64,000 bases of DNA. Origin: Pedobacter zeae (GTDB lineage: Bacteria > Bacteroidota > Bacteroidia > Sphingobacteriales > Sphingobacteriaceae). The translations under genes and the position numbers were made by a program. How positions within the stretch are numbered: the stretch's first letter is position 1; each line of letters opens with the position of its first letter. The stretch is taken from contig NZ_JACIEF010000001.1 in the NCBI RefSeq assembly GCF_014196715.1, positions 230,872 through 294,871 of the forward strand, read 5' to 3'. Positions 44,174 to 53,800 of this stretch are shown here, piece after piece. The notes beneath the pieces are model-generated. The model saw only the letters and a program-made list of their open reading frames with translations, ran no database searches and was not told the DNA's origin.

Positions 44174-45549
44174 TGAAAGTTAAAAAAGTATTGCTTTATA
44201 TCTTATTGATGTATAATGGAAAGGCTGCATTTTCGCAACAGTTAAACTATTTTGCTGCTTTAACTAGATTTAAGAGAGAAATCGCAGATAAAGGCGTTCT
44301 AAGTAAAATTAAAATAACGATTGATAGTGTACCGCTTGTCAATTCGATGCGAAGTTTTGCAGGACCTTATGCCTTAAATAATTATATAGCCGGAAACACT
44401 GATCTTAATACCTACCAGGAACCCGGTTTGTATGAATTTGAAACTGCTGGCGGGTTTTTAACCAATACGCCGCACGGAACGGTTACCAGTTCTAATTTTA
44501 AAGTAATTAGTTTAGGTCAATCTGCCAGAAATGCACAACTGATGTTCGAAACATCTAACAATTCGGTTTGGGTAAGGAACAATTGGGATTGGGGAACAGG
44601 TATGCAGCATACCCCTTGGGATCGTCTGGCTTTAATTTCTGAACTTGGTACTTCAGCTTTCGTAGGTTATGCATATGATGCCGATCCCCATACAATGGCA
44701 AGAAGAGATGATGGTGGGCATCTGAAGGCTAATTATTTTAGAACCCAGGCTATGCTTGAGGTTGGGTCGACAGCGCTTACCGGAATTTTTGCCTCTTCTG
44801 GTGACGAATTTATGCGCAAGTTTGATGTTACCAGTTTACGTAATTTTCTGGGAGTGCCCGCTCAAGGTGAAACTTTTGCCAGTGTTACGGCAAGAGATAA
44901 CCATGCCTATAGCAACTTGGCGCTGAGTAAGCCAGATACCCCTAATCCAAATACCACCGGTGGAGATCGTGATTATGGTAGTTTGGGATTTTATAATTCC
45001 AATTTCGGACTGGAGAATGCGAGGGTAGAGGCTTATTATGCTGCAGGTCAGTATGTTGATCGCGGCGGGCTGAAATTCTATACCCGCGAAGGTGATGGGC
45101 TGCAAACCAGGATGACCATATGGCCAAACGGTAATGTTGGAATTGGAACTTCTGTACCTAACGAAAAGTTGACCGTTAATGGTAAAATCAAAGCAATTGA
45201 AATCCGTGTTGATGGTCAAGGAGCACCAGATTATGTTTTTGAAGATAGTTATCGTAAGCTTTCACTGCCTGAAATTGAGCAATATATTAAAATCAATAAA
45301 CATTTACCAGAAATTCCATCAGCAAAGGTGTTGGAAATGGAGGGTATGGCCATTGGTGAAATGAACAGGCTATTGCTGAAAAAAATAGAGGAGCTTACTT
45401 TGCATTTAATTGAAAAAGATAAAGCGCTTACTACGCAGCATGCGGATGTTATAGCGCTACAAAAGCAATTAAGGGATCAGCAGCAAATACTTTTAACACT
45501 ACAAGCAGAAGTAAAACAACTCTTACCAAAACAAGCAAAAATAAAATGA
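44173..45549 (+). CDS. Secreted fibre-like protein 3
   Basis: This 458-residue protein has a signal peptide (about 1-22, ending AFSQQ). It is coupled to the previous gene through TAATG and to the next through ATGA. Its beta-rich body includes a knob-like stretch (NTDLNTYQEPGLYEFE), also suggestive of a phage-fibre-type fold, and one GNVGIGTSVPNEKLTVNG fibre motif. The shared C-terminal module follows, then a long coiled tail rich in Gln and Leu. Role as for its neighbours: probably a surface or secreted fibre of unknown ligand. Confidence 0.8.
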   Translation: MKVKKVLLYILLMYNGKAAFSQQLNYFAALTRFKREIADKGVLSKIKITIDSVPLVNSMRSFAGPYALNNYIAGNTDLNTYQEPGLYEFETAGGFLTNTPHGTVTSSNFKVISLGQSARNAQLMFETSNNSVWVRNNWDWGTGMQHTPWDRLALISELGTSAFVGYAYDADPHTMARRDDGGHLKANYFRTQAMLEVGSTALTGIFASSGDEFMRKFDVTSLRNFLGVPAQGETFASVTARDNHAYSNLALSKPDTPNPNTTGGDRDYGSLGFYNSNFGLENARVEAYYAAGQYVDRGGLKFYTREGDGLQTRMTIWPNGNVGIGTSVPNEKLTVNGKIKAIEIRVDGQGAPDYVFEDSYRKLSLPEIEQYIKINKHLPEIPSAKVLEMEGMAIGEMNRLLLKKIEELTLHLIEKDKALTTQHADVIALQKQLRDQQQILLTLQAEVKQLLPKQAKIK

Positions 45550-46526
45550 AGAAGTATTTGATGTATGCTTTGTTGGGTATTTTCATTTCTGTACAATTAA
45601 TGGCACAGGCACCTATCGTTACTACAAGTGTTACCATTAAAGATGCCTACGATAACGTTGTAGCAACTAATCAGAATGGTTCAGTTCAACAACTTATTGG
45701 CAGTTATCAGGGCTGGGATCCCGAAGCCATTTTTATTGGCGGGTATAATGCGTTCTCCATGAACGGCGCTAATGCTACCAAAAGGATATTTTTAGGAGGT
45801 CCGTATTCCGGAACCAGCTTTTTGAGCATGGATCTCACATCAGGTAGCCTAGGCTTAAATACGACCAATCCACAAAGTTACTATCACGGAGGAAATAACA
45901 GGGTTTTTGAAATATTTAACCCCAGTAGCACCATCAATAGCCAATCGCATCTCATACTCAGCAGCAATTCAGTTATAAGTGGAAGCTCGGCAGGGAGTAT
46001 TAGCTGGATGGCCAGGAATGCACAGTTTAATAAGGGAATGGCTTATATCGGAGCGCAACTTGCCGATGATGCTACCAATGATGCCAGGGCAAGATTAATA
46101 TTTGCTACAGCTAATGGCACCCAACCCATGGTAAGAATGGTTATCGATCCGGTTGGAAATATTGGTATCGGTACTTACAATCCCGAAGATAAATTAACGG
46201 TAAACGGACGCATCAAGGCAAATGAAATCAGAGTGAACGGACAGCAAACGCCAGACTATGTTTTCGAAAAGGGTTATAAAGTTGCCTCGTTAGAAGAGGT
46301 AGAAAGTTATATAAAAAAGTATAAACACCTTCCGGAAGTACCTTCGGCTAAAGAGGCAGAAACTAATGGAATAGAATTAGGGGAGATGAACAAAATATTG
46401 CTTAAGAAGATCGAAGAACTCACACTTCATTTAATTAAGCAGGATAAGGAAATTAAACGCTTAAAAAAGCAGCACTTTGACCAATCTGCAAAAGCAAAAA
46501 AACAAATAAGAAATAATAAAAAATGA
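45546..46526 (+). CDS. Secreted fibre-like protein 4
   Basis: This 326-residue protein is the shortest of the four. It has a signal peptide (about 1-21, ending LMAQ), one fibre body with DPVGNIGIGTYNPEDKL and a more diverged copy of the shared module (EIRVNGQQTPDYVFEKGYK, LPEVPSAKEAETNG), and a strongly basic C-terminus. It overlaps the previous gene by four bases and ends the operon; the next gene is 283 bases away behind its own LytTR-like site. Confidence 0.8.
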   Translation: MKKYLMYALLGIFISVQLMAQAPIVTTSVTIKDAYDNVVATNQNGSVQQLIGSYQGWDPEAIFIGGYNAFSMNGANATKRIFLGGPYSGTSFLSMDLTSGSLGLNTTNPQSYYHGGNNRVFEIFNPSSTINSQSHLILSSNSVISGSSAGSISWMARNAQFNKGMAYIGAQLADDATNDARARLIFATANGTQPMVRMVIDPVGNIGIGTYNPEDKLTVNGRIKANEIRVNGQQTPDYVFEKGYKVASLEEVESYIKKYKHLPEVPSAKEAETNGIELGEMNKILLKKIEELTLHLIKQDKEIKRLKKQHFDQSAKAKKQIRNNKK

Positions 46527-46610
46527 TGATTACTAATTTACGGGCATATTATATGACCTCGATTATCAAGAGTTTAATGCTTTTTACGAAAAATTAGGCC
46601 TTAAATATTG

Positions 46611-46643
46611 ACAGTTTCATCAAACAAACCTACCCTTTCGTCA
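46611..46643 (+). promoter_or_regulatory. LytTR-type direct-repeat operator (site 2)
   Basis: ACAGTTTCATCA (46611-46622) and ACCCTTTCGTCA (46632-46643) are direct repeats exactly 21 bases apart and closely match site 1. A weak promoter (TTTG at 46674-46677, TAATTTAT at 46695-46702, 17-base spacer) follows 30 bases downstream, then a leader of about 100 bases to the barrel gene. The order suits activation by the LytTR regulator. Confidence 0.6.
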
Positions 46644-46809
46644 ACAGAAATAGTGGGTTTGTGGAAACAGTGCTTTGGCTTCTTTTTTACCCTATAATTT
46701 ATAATGATCTTCGAAACTGAGTACTCCTACTCGCAAACCAAACTAAAAAACACTTTATTAAAGCCTGTTCCCTGGAAAAGTCTTGATAAAGCTATGCTAA
46801 AAGTTAACT

Positions 46810-49362
46810 ATGAACAAAGCCGTAATAACAGCTAGCTTGCTGGTATTTTTTTGTCTGCTCTCGACGCAGCTTTTTGCACAGTTGCTCCCTGCTAAGCAGG
46901 TAATTACCGATAGCCTGAAATCGGGTAAGCAGCAACTTTCTAAACTAGATTCTACTGCAAAAGAAAAAATACAGTCAACCAAAAAGACGCTAAGTCAGGA
47001 GATCAAGAATAGTGCTAAACAATTGGGGCTACCAGAAGTATTAAAAAAAGATACGCTGAAAAAAACGGTCAAACCTGATATAGCTGCTGAGATTGCCAGT
47101 AAGTACAGCAAAACAAAACAGGCCGCCATTGATAGTTTGAAATCGGGTAAGAAGAGGCTTGGCAGTCTTGATTCCATAGCGTCAGACAAAATGCAACAGG
47201 CGCGCAAATCGGTAATGGCACAGGCTAATGCACGTATTCAGCAATCAGATATTGCTAAATTACTTAAGAAGGATACGCTTAAAAAAAGCGCTAAAATACA
47301 ATTTAGCGATGTTTCTGTTGAAAATGCAACCCAATACATTAAAACCCACGATCCGGCCAATGGTAAAAATCTGCTCAATAACGTAACCTTTTCAGGCCAG
47401 TTAAAACTATATCATATTCCCATCGATCTCTCATTAGCCAATACTTACACCGCAATGAGAGATTTCAGGCTCGATCAGGGCAATCTTTTTAAATTCAATT
47501 TACCTAAACCCAGCTTTAACGAGTTTTTTAAGGCCGATTTGGATAAGTACCGCAACCTGAAGAAAAATGTGTTGAGTGGGCAGGCAGCAGAAGCTTTTTT
47601 GAGGAAAAAACTACAGGATAAGCTTGCTAAACAGCTTAATCTTGCTGCTTCACCTAAATTTCAAGCCTATTTAAACAACCCTGAAAATTTGAGGAGCATG
47701 CTCAAAATGGATGAGCTGGAGCTGAAAAGTAAACTTAATGAATTTACCAATGAGTTAAAACAACAAGCAGATAGCCAGGGCAAACCACTGAGCCAAAGGG
47801 GGCAGGATTCACTTACTAACCTGTTAAATGCCAAAAAACAGGAACTGTTTACTGAAATTCAAAAGGTACAGCAAAGCATAAATGAAAGCGGACTTGATGC
47901 CGAAAAACTGGCGTTGCTGGAAAAAGTTGCACAGGGCAAAATCTCACAAAGGGAGCTTGAGAATTTCTTTGTAGCCGAACTGGCTAAAGGAAAAAATATG
48001 GGCTTCTTACAAAAAAGCTACGCCCAGCTGCGCGAATTCCAGGCCGGTAATTTTGGCCACCAATTGCCTGGGAGTTTCCTTAACCGCGATTTGTTTTTAA
48101 ATGGTTTCAATTTTTCGTTAAGAACCCCACGTGGCCCGGTTACTGTTGGCGTGAGTACCAACCGCGACTTAAATTCTACAAAAGATGCTGGTTTTAATTC
48201 TTCTACTTATGCCATTCCAAAACTATATAGTTATTTAAGTGTGCCTACTACCAATTTTTCATTTGGCTCCGGTAAGCTTTCATGGGTGGGTACTTACGAT
48301 AAGCAGTTTAATGGTGCATTTGCACAAACCCTGAATACGCTGCCAAGAAACAATATGGTATTTACCCTTAGCCAGGCTTTTAAATTCCACTCGGCAGGAA
48401 CACTTACTTTCGATGTTTCCAAATCATCTACGCAGTATAAAGAACTGGCTGCATTTGGACCAGATCAGCTCATGATTGATAGAAATACCAATGGTAACTA
48501 CTTTAGGGATGATTTCCTGCAAACCATGTCGGTTGGTTTAAACCATTCAATTGATTCGAAGAAAGCCGGACTCAGGAGCGCAGTGTTTATTAACTATGCC
48601 GGGTCGGGTTTTCAAAATCCAGGTCAACAGGGGATTGGTAATCTTAATTTAAGGTTTGGCGGAAATATCCGTAAAGAACTTTTCCATAATAAGGTTACAC
48701 TTTCGCTCCGTTCTGATTTTAAAAATATGCCTACCAGTGCTACCGATAATTCGCATTGGAGCAACCACAACATCCAGCTCGATTCGAGGTTCCGCATATC
48801 CCGTTCGGCTAACCTAGGTTTAAAATACATAGATAATGGTGTAGATAAGGTATCGCAGGGCAGTACACCCGTTTATGCCTCCAAAAAATTACAGCTCGAT
48901 CTTAACTCGAACTATAAATTATTTGGACAGCGGGCTTTTAGCCATGTTAGTGTGGCACAACAGGAAATTGCCAATCCATTATCGTTAGGCAATTCGAGTT
49001 TATTGCAACTCAACTATGTGCAAACGGTAGTTTTTAATAATTTTTCACTCTCGGGTAATTTGTTTTACAATCGTGAGCTTAATCCCAATACCATACTAGG
49101 CAATATGCTCAATTCAGACGCATCGCTGCAGTATCAGTTGTTCAGGGGTATTTCGATGTCGAGCGGCTTAAGTTACCTCGATAACCAGCAGCTGGCACGC
49201 CAGGCAGGTATTAAACAGAGCATCCAGTTTATGCTGAAAAAACATTTCGACATCTCTGCTTATGTAGACATCCGCAAAAACCTGATCACTCCAACTTATC
49301 CTGACCTGTTTTCCACCAACAGGGGAGAGGTATCCATACATTATTATCTCGACAGACAATGA
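46810..49362 (+). CDS. Outer-membrane barrel with helical periplasmic N-domain
   Basis: This 850-residue protein has a signal peptide (about 1-24). Residues 34-87 and 108-162 are tandem repeats (each begins DSLKSGK and ends KKDTLKK). A largely helical, lysine- and glutamine-rich part continues to about 430. The C-terminal half is alternating beta-strands (for example KLSWVGTYDKQFNGAF and VTLSLRSDFKN) ending IHYYLDRQ, as for a large outer-membrane barrel. I do not recognise the family. It heads an operon of secreted giant proteins, so a role in their export or surface anchoring is a reasonable inference. Confidence 0.7.
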   Translation: MNKAVITASLLVFFCLLSTQLFAQLLPAKQVITDSLKSGKQQLSKLDSTAKEKIQSTKKTLSQEIKNSAKQLGLPEVLKKDTLKKTVKPDIAAEIASKYSKTKQAAIDSLKSGKKRLGSLDSIASDKMQQARKSVMAQANARIQQSDIAKLLKKDTLKKSAKIQFSDVSVENATQYIKTHDPANGKNLLNNVTFSGQLKLYHIPIDLSLANTYTAMRDFRLDQGNLFKFNLPKPSFNEFFKADLDKYRNLKKNVLSGQAAEAFLRKKLQDKLAKQLNLAASPKFQAYLNNPENLRSMLKMDELELKSKLNEFTNELKQQADSQGKPLSQRGQDSLTNLLNAKKQELFTEIQKVQQSINESGLDAEKLALLEKVAQGKISQRELENFFVAELAKGKNMGFLQKSYAQLREFQAGNFGHQLPGSFLNRDLFLNGFNFSLRTPRGPVTVGVSTNRDLNSTKDAGFNSSTYAIPKLYSYLSVPTTNFSFGSGKLSWVGTYDKQFNGAFAQTLNTLPRNNMVFTLSQAFKFHSAGTLTFDVSKSSTQYKELAAFGPDQLMIDRNTNGNYFRDDFLQTMSVGLNHSIDSKKAGLRSAVFINYAGSGFQNPGQQGIGNLNLRFGGNIRKELFHNKVTLSLRSDFKNMPTSATDNSHWSNHNIQLDSRFRISRSANLGLKYIDNGVDKVSQGSTPVYASKKLQLDLNSNYKLFGQRAFSHVSVAQQEIANPLSLGNSSLLQLNYVQTVVFNNFSLSGNLFYNRELNPNTILGNMLNSDASLQYQLFRGISMSSGLSYLDNQQLARQAGIKQSIQFMLKKHFDISAYVDIRKNLITPTYPDLFSTNRGEVSIHYYLDRQ

Positions 49363-50459
49363 GCAAGCTTAAATTAATATTAGTCGTTTTTTTTATTTTC
49401 CTGGCCTCTGGCCTTTGGGCACAAAGCAGTATTGTGTTTGTTCCCGAGGTGTATGGTACTACCCTTAACGGACTTTTCCGTGCATCTATTTATAATCCAT
49501 CAGGGGTAAAATCGGTTAGGATGAATATTACCGTAACAGAGGCACGGGCAGGAAAAATTGCCACCATTCAAACTGGAGTATTTACCCTTAACCCGGGTAA
49601 TAACCCCATTCCAACTGGGGTGGCACGCTCGGCAAGTGTGGCCATGGCCCAAAATGCTACAGCCAATTTTATCAGGCGTAACCAATATTTCCCACAGGGC
49701 GATTACGAATATGAATTTAATATTTATTCGGCCTCCTCAAGTGAAGAGATTATTATCGACCAGACTTTTAACCACGAAATTACCCCACCAGCACCACTAG
49801 ATTTGATAGAACCTTACGATCAGGATGAAATTTGCGAAAAAAGGCCATTATTAACCTGGCAGCCTTCCATACCTAAGGTTGATGGGTTGCTTTATCAGGT
49901 AATGCTGGTTGAAATTAAAGATAAGCAGAATGCAGTTGAAGCCTTAAACTATAACCTTCCCATTGTGAACCAGAAAGGCGTAGTAGCCAATTTACTGGTT
50001 TATCCGCCAAATTCAAAAGAATTGGTCGCAGGTAAAAAATATGCCTGGCAGGTAAGCGCTTACCGCGATCAGACCATTATTAACCGATCAGATATCTGGT
50101 CGTTCGAGGTGAATTGCCAGGACAGCGTGAGCACAGTGATACCAAACGATTATGGGTACAGGGATATAGAGGATTTGGTTAAAGGTAATTTTTATGTCGC
50201 AGATGGGCAAATCAGGTTTGCATTGATCAATTCTTATAATCAACAGGAGCTTAAATACAGTGTGCGTTGCATTAATAACCCATCGAAAAAGATTAGAAAT
50301 TTACCTAAGTTAAGGCTTAAACGTGGCCAAAATAAAATTAATATTGATTTGAGCCATAACTTTTCATTTGATGATAACTATTCATACATCATGAAAATTC
50401 AAATGCCAGATGGTAGTCAGAAGAGTTTAAGATTTCTATATAAACAGCCTGCAGAATGA
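49359..50459 (+). CDS. Secreted beta-sandwich protein (FN3-like)
   Basis: This 366-residue protein has a signal peptide (about 1-21, ending LWAQ). An N-terminal beta-sandwich (about 25-145) is followed by a fibronectin-III-like domain (about 160-250: KRPLLTWQPSIPKVDG, YAWQVSAYRDQ, DIWSFEV) and a third beta-rich part. It overlaps the barrel gene by four bases (ATGA), so the two are made together; this pairing suggests a physical complex in the outer membrane. Function unknown. Confidence 0.75.
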   Translation: MSKLKLILVVFFIFLASGLWAQSSIVFVPEVYGTTLNGLFRASIYNPSGVKSVRMNITVTEARAGKIATIQTGVFTLNPGNNPIPTGVARSASVAMAQNATANFIRRNQYFPQGDYEYEFNIYSASSSEEIIIDQTFNHEITPPAPLDLIEPYDQDEICEKRPLLTWQPSIPKVDGLLYQVMLVEIKDKQNAVEALNYNLPIVNQKGVVANLLVYPPNSKELVAGKKYAWQVSAYRDQTIINRSDIWSFEVNCQDSVSTVIPNDYGYRDIEDLVKGNFYVADGQIRFALINSYNQQELKYSVRCINNPSKKIRNLPKLRLKRGQNKINIDLSHNFSFDDNYSYIMKIQMPDGSQKSLRFLYKQPAE

Positions 50460-50872
50460 GAAAGTTTACTATAATGGTTTTACTTGGTTTGATACTGTCC
50501 TGTACTTCTAAAAGTCCATCAGGACAGAGTTTGGATCGTGACATACGTGTAATGGCCCAACTAAAAAAAACATCTTCAAACGCTCGCATGCAGACTTTTA
50601 TGATCAGGGTGTTCCCTGATAAGAAATTTGTTGAAAGTGGAATGGAGAAAATTACCGAATCATTTCTTTATCACGCTGATAGTTGTTTTTATCTGCTTAA
50701 AAATGATGCAAAGTTATATCCCGAATATGTAGAACCCATAGTCAATGGGATAAAAGGGAGTTATGAATTCCTTGTAGGATTCAACAACCAGGACCTTTCG
50801 TCAAAAGAATATACACTGATTTATCAGGATCAGATTATTAATAAAAAAAAATACGTGCTCACGATCAAATAA
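50456..50872 (+). CDS. Small lipoprotein, unknown function
   Basis: This 138-residue protein has a lipoprotein signal (GLILSC, Cys16). The mature part is mixed alpha/beta with no recognised motif. It overlaps the preceding gene by four bases and lies one base before the giant YD-shell gene, so it is an intrinsic operon member and probably a periplasmic or surface accessory of the complex. Confidence 0.7.
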   Translation: MRKFTIMVLLGLILSCTSKSPSGQSLDRDIRVMAQLKKTSSNARMQTFMIRVFPDKKFVESGMEKITESFLYHADSCFYLLKNDAKLYPEYVEPIVNGIKGSYEFLVGFNNQDLSSKEYTLIYQDQIINKKKYVLTIK

Positions 50873-50873
50873 T

Positions 50874-53800
50874 ATGGGATATACTTTAATTAATAAGACC
50901 AAATTTATTGCTAAATTTTTGCTGGTACTGTGGTTGATACAAATTTTTCAACCCTTAAGTGTTTACGCACTAACGTCAGGTCCGGCTCAGCCAGAAGCGC
51001 AGTCTTTTCAACCCGTCGGTGTTTCAGATATGGTAGATTTATTTAGCGGAGATTTTAAATACAACATTCCTTTAATGGATGTAGATGGCTATCCCATTAA
51101 TTTAAATTACCAATCGGGTGTGGGTATTGATGATGAGGCCAGTTGGGTTGGTTTGGGTTGGAATTTAAATGTTGGTAGTATAAACCGGCAGTTAAGAGGT
51201 ATTCCTGATGATTTTAGTGGAGATACATTGGTAACGGAACAATATACGAAGCCCAAAATAACTGTTGGAGGGAAATTAACAGCAAAAGTTGAATTTTTTG
51301 GTAAGAATACAGCTTTTAGAAAAGGAGGAGGTGGGTTGAACGGTTCATTAACTTTTGGCGTTTTTAGTGATAATTATACAGGCATAGGGGCCGAAATTGG
51401 TGCAAATGCCGGAATGTCTTTTTCACTAGTTAACGACCGTCAACTCACAGCCGGACTCGGGATTGGTATTTTATCGAGTACAGCTTCTGGGGTAGATATA
51501 ACACCCAATGCTTCTTTATCTATTCATGCAGGTAAAGAAGAAAAATTTATTGTTAATGCAGGTTATACCTCGTCTTTAGGCTATAATAGTCGCTCTGGGT
51601 TGAAAACATTAAGTTTTGGTAAGAGTTTTATAACTTATAATACTTCCTCATCTATTTCTTATAATACAGAGCCTATAATGCCTAAAGTCCAGGTACCTTA
51701 TACTTCAGAGTATGGTTCTTTTAGTGTAGATGTTGGCGGAACTGTTTTTGGAGTTTATGCTAGTGCAGGTGGAACAGGTTATAAGAATGTAAGGTATATT
51801 TCTAACGGGGGCAATTTCAGAAATCTGGAATATGGGTATTTATATGCCGAGCGAGGAAAAAATCAAAAAAAGGCGCTGCACGATTTTATCAGGGAAAAAG
51901 ATAATCCGGTAATTCCTGAATTACCAAATCTGGCTTTGCCAATTGCTACGCCAGATGTGTTCGCTTATAATAGCCAAGCAGGTTCAGGTCAGTTTAGGCT
52001 TTATAGAGGTGGTACAGGTATTTACTTTGACAACGAGGTTGCTGATAATTCTAGGGTAACAAGTATAGGTGGTGATATTGGAATTGGTGCTTATGCACAT
52101 GGTGGTATAACTGCTTTTAATCAATCAACCTCGAATGTGACCAGAAAATGGACAAATGACAATAATTACCTTAAAAATGGTGATTTTCAGGATGAGCCTA
52201 CTACTGACCCTGCCAGGCAACATGTTTTCTTTAAGGATGCAGAAGACAAAAATATTGAAGATAGTGCCATGGTCTCAAAAATTCACGGATCAACCCCACT
52301 TTCAATTTCAACTTCAAGTAAAACGGCATCATCAAGTTTTAACACAGTAAGTAATTTTAATAGTAATGTATCATTACCAGCAAACGAAAAAATAGAAAAA
52401 GATAAACGCCAGGTACAGCGTACCTCAATTTCTTATTTGACAGGGGCAGAAGCCTCTAATGGCGGTCTTAATAAATACATAGAAACATATAGTTTTATTG
52501 ATGGGCAAAATTTTGATCCTCGGTATTCGGAGTCTATACGTACAAATACTGGCAGGACCGATGGTATTCATAAGCCACATCATATCTCTGAAATAACGGT
52601 AACCAACGCCTCCGGTCAACGAATGGTTTATGGGGTTCCTGTATATAATAAACGCCAGGAAGAAATTTCATTTGCAGTAAACAATGCTGGAAATAATGGT
52701 ACGGGAAAAGTTGATGTACCTTTAAATGGCAATGAAATTAATCATAATCAGGGAGTAGACAATTACTATCACAAGGATGTTCAACCTGCATACGCTTATA
52801 GCTATCTGATCAGCGGAATTTTGTCTCCCGATTATGTAGATAAAACTGGTGATGGAATTAGTCTTGACGATAATGGAACCGGGATTAAGTTTAACTATAG
52901 CAAAATTGATTCATACAAGTGGCGCACGCCTTTTGGCAATAAAAAAAACGGAGATACGCATGTGTCGGAAGGAAGTTTAAATAGGGCCTTACTCGCCGAT
53001 CCTGATGATGATAAGGGCTCTATCGTTTATGGTGAAAAAGAAATTTACTATGTACACTCTATAGAATCGAAAACGAAAGTTGCCTATTTTATTACTGAAG
53101 ACAGACTTGATGGTTTAGGTGTAACAGATTGGAGAGGTAGTTTAGATGTAGGAACAAGACAGAAATGTTTAAAAGAGATCCGTTTGTATTCTAAAGAGAA
53201 TTTGAGCAAACCGATTAAGGTCGTAAAATTTGAGTACGGATATGATTTATGCCCGGGTACACCAAACTCCATAGCAAGTGGTGGAGGTAAATTAACCTTA
53301 AAAAAGGTTTGGTTTGAATATGGAAATACGCATAAAGGCCAATATCATCCTTATATATTTACCTACAATTCAAAAATTAATGGTACGGATATCCCTTATG
53401 GAACGATGATGACCGACCGCTGGGGTAATTATAAAAATCAAACCAACCCCGGAAATTTAACAAATGAGGAATATCCTTATGCCACACAGGATAAAGCTTA
53501 TGCAGACCAGGCTGCGGGTTTATGGCACCTCAGTAATATTGAATTGCCTTCTGGTGGAAATATCGGGGTAGTGTACGAAGCAGACGATTATGCCTATGTG
53601 CAAAATAAGCACGCAGCAGTGATGGTTCCCTACAGTTTTTCTGATGGTACAACCTTAGCCAATCCTAATGCTATTATACAGCTTAGTGTAGATTCTGATC
53701 CACCGCTTGGCCAGGATCAAACCCAGTGGTTCAAAAATACCTATCTAAATGGTTCTGATTATATCTATACAAAATCGCAGATTAATGTAAGTACTACAAA

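Larger units (their letters stand above)
42096..46439 (+). repeat. Four copies of a 255-base C-terminal module
   Basis: The module lies at 42096-42350, 43835-44089, 45163-45417 and 46185-46439, at the 3' end of four successive genes. The first three copies are alike at DNA level over long stretches (GCACCAGATTATGTTTTTGA is identical in all three); the fourth differs more. In each it encodes EKLTVNGKIK-type, APDYVFE-type and LLLKKIEELTLHL-type blocks. The pattern indicates tandem gene duplication with later exchange between copies while the fibre bodies diverged. Confidence 0.85.

Noticed and set aside
40875..46526. Fibre cluster as a prophage or contractile-injection tail
   Set aside because: No phage structural, baseplate, sheath or lysis genes are present, and all four proteins have Sec signal peptides, which tail fibres do not.
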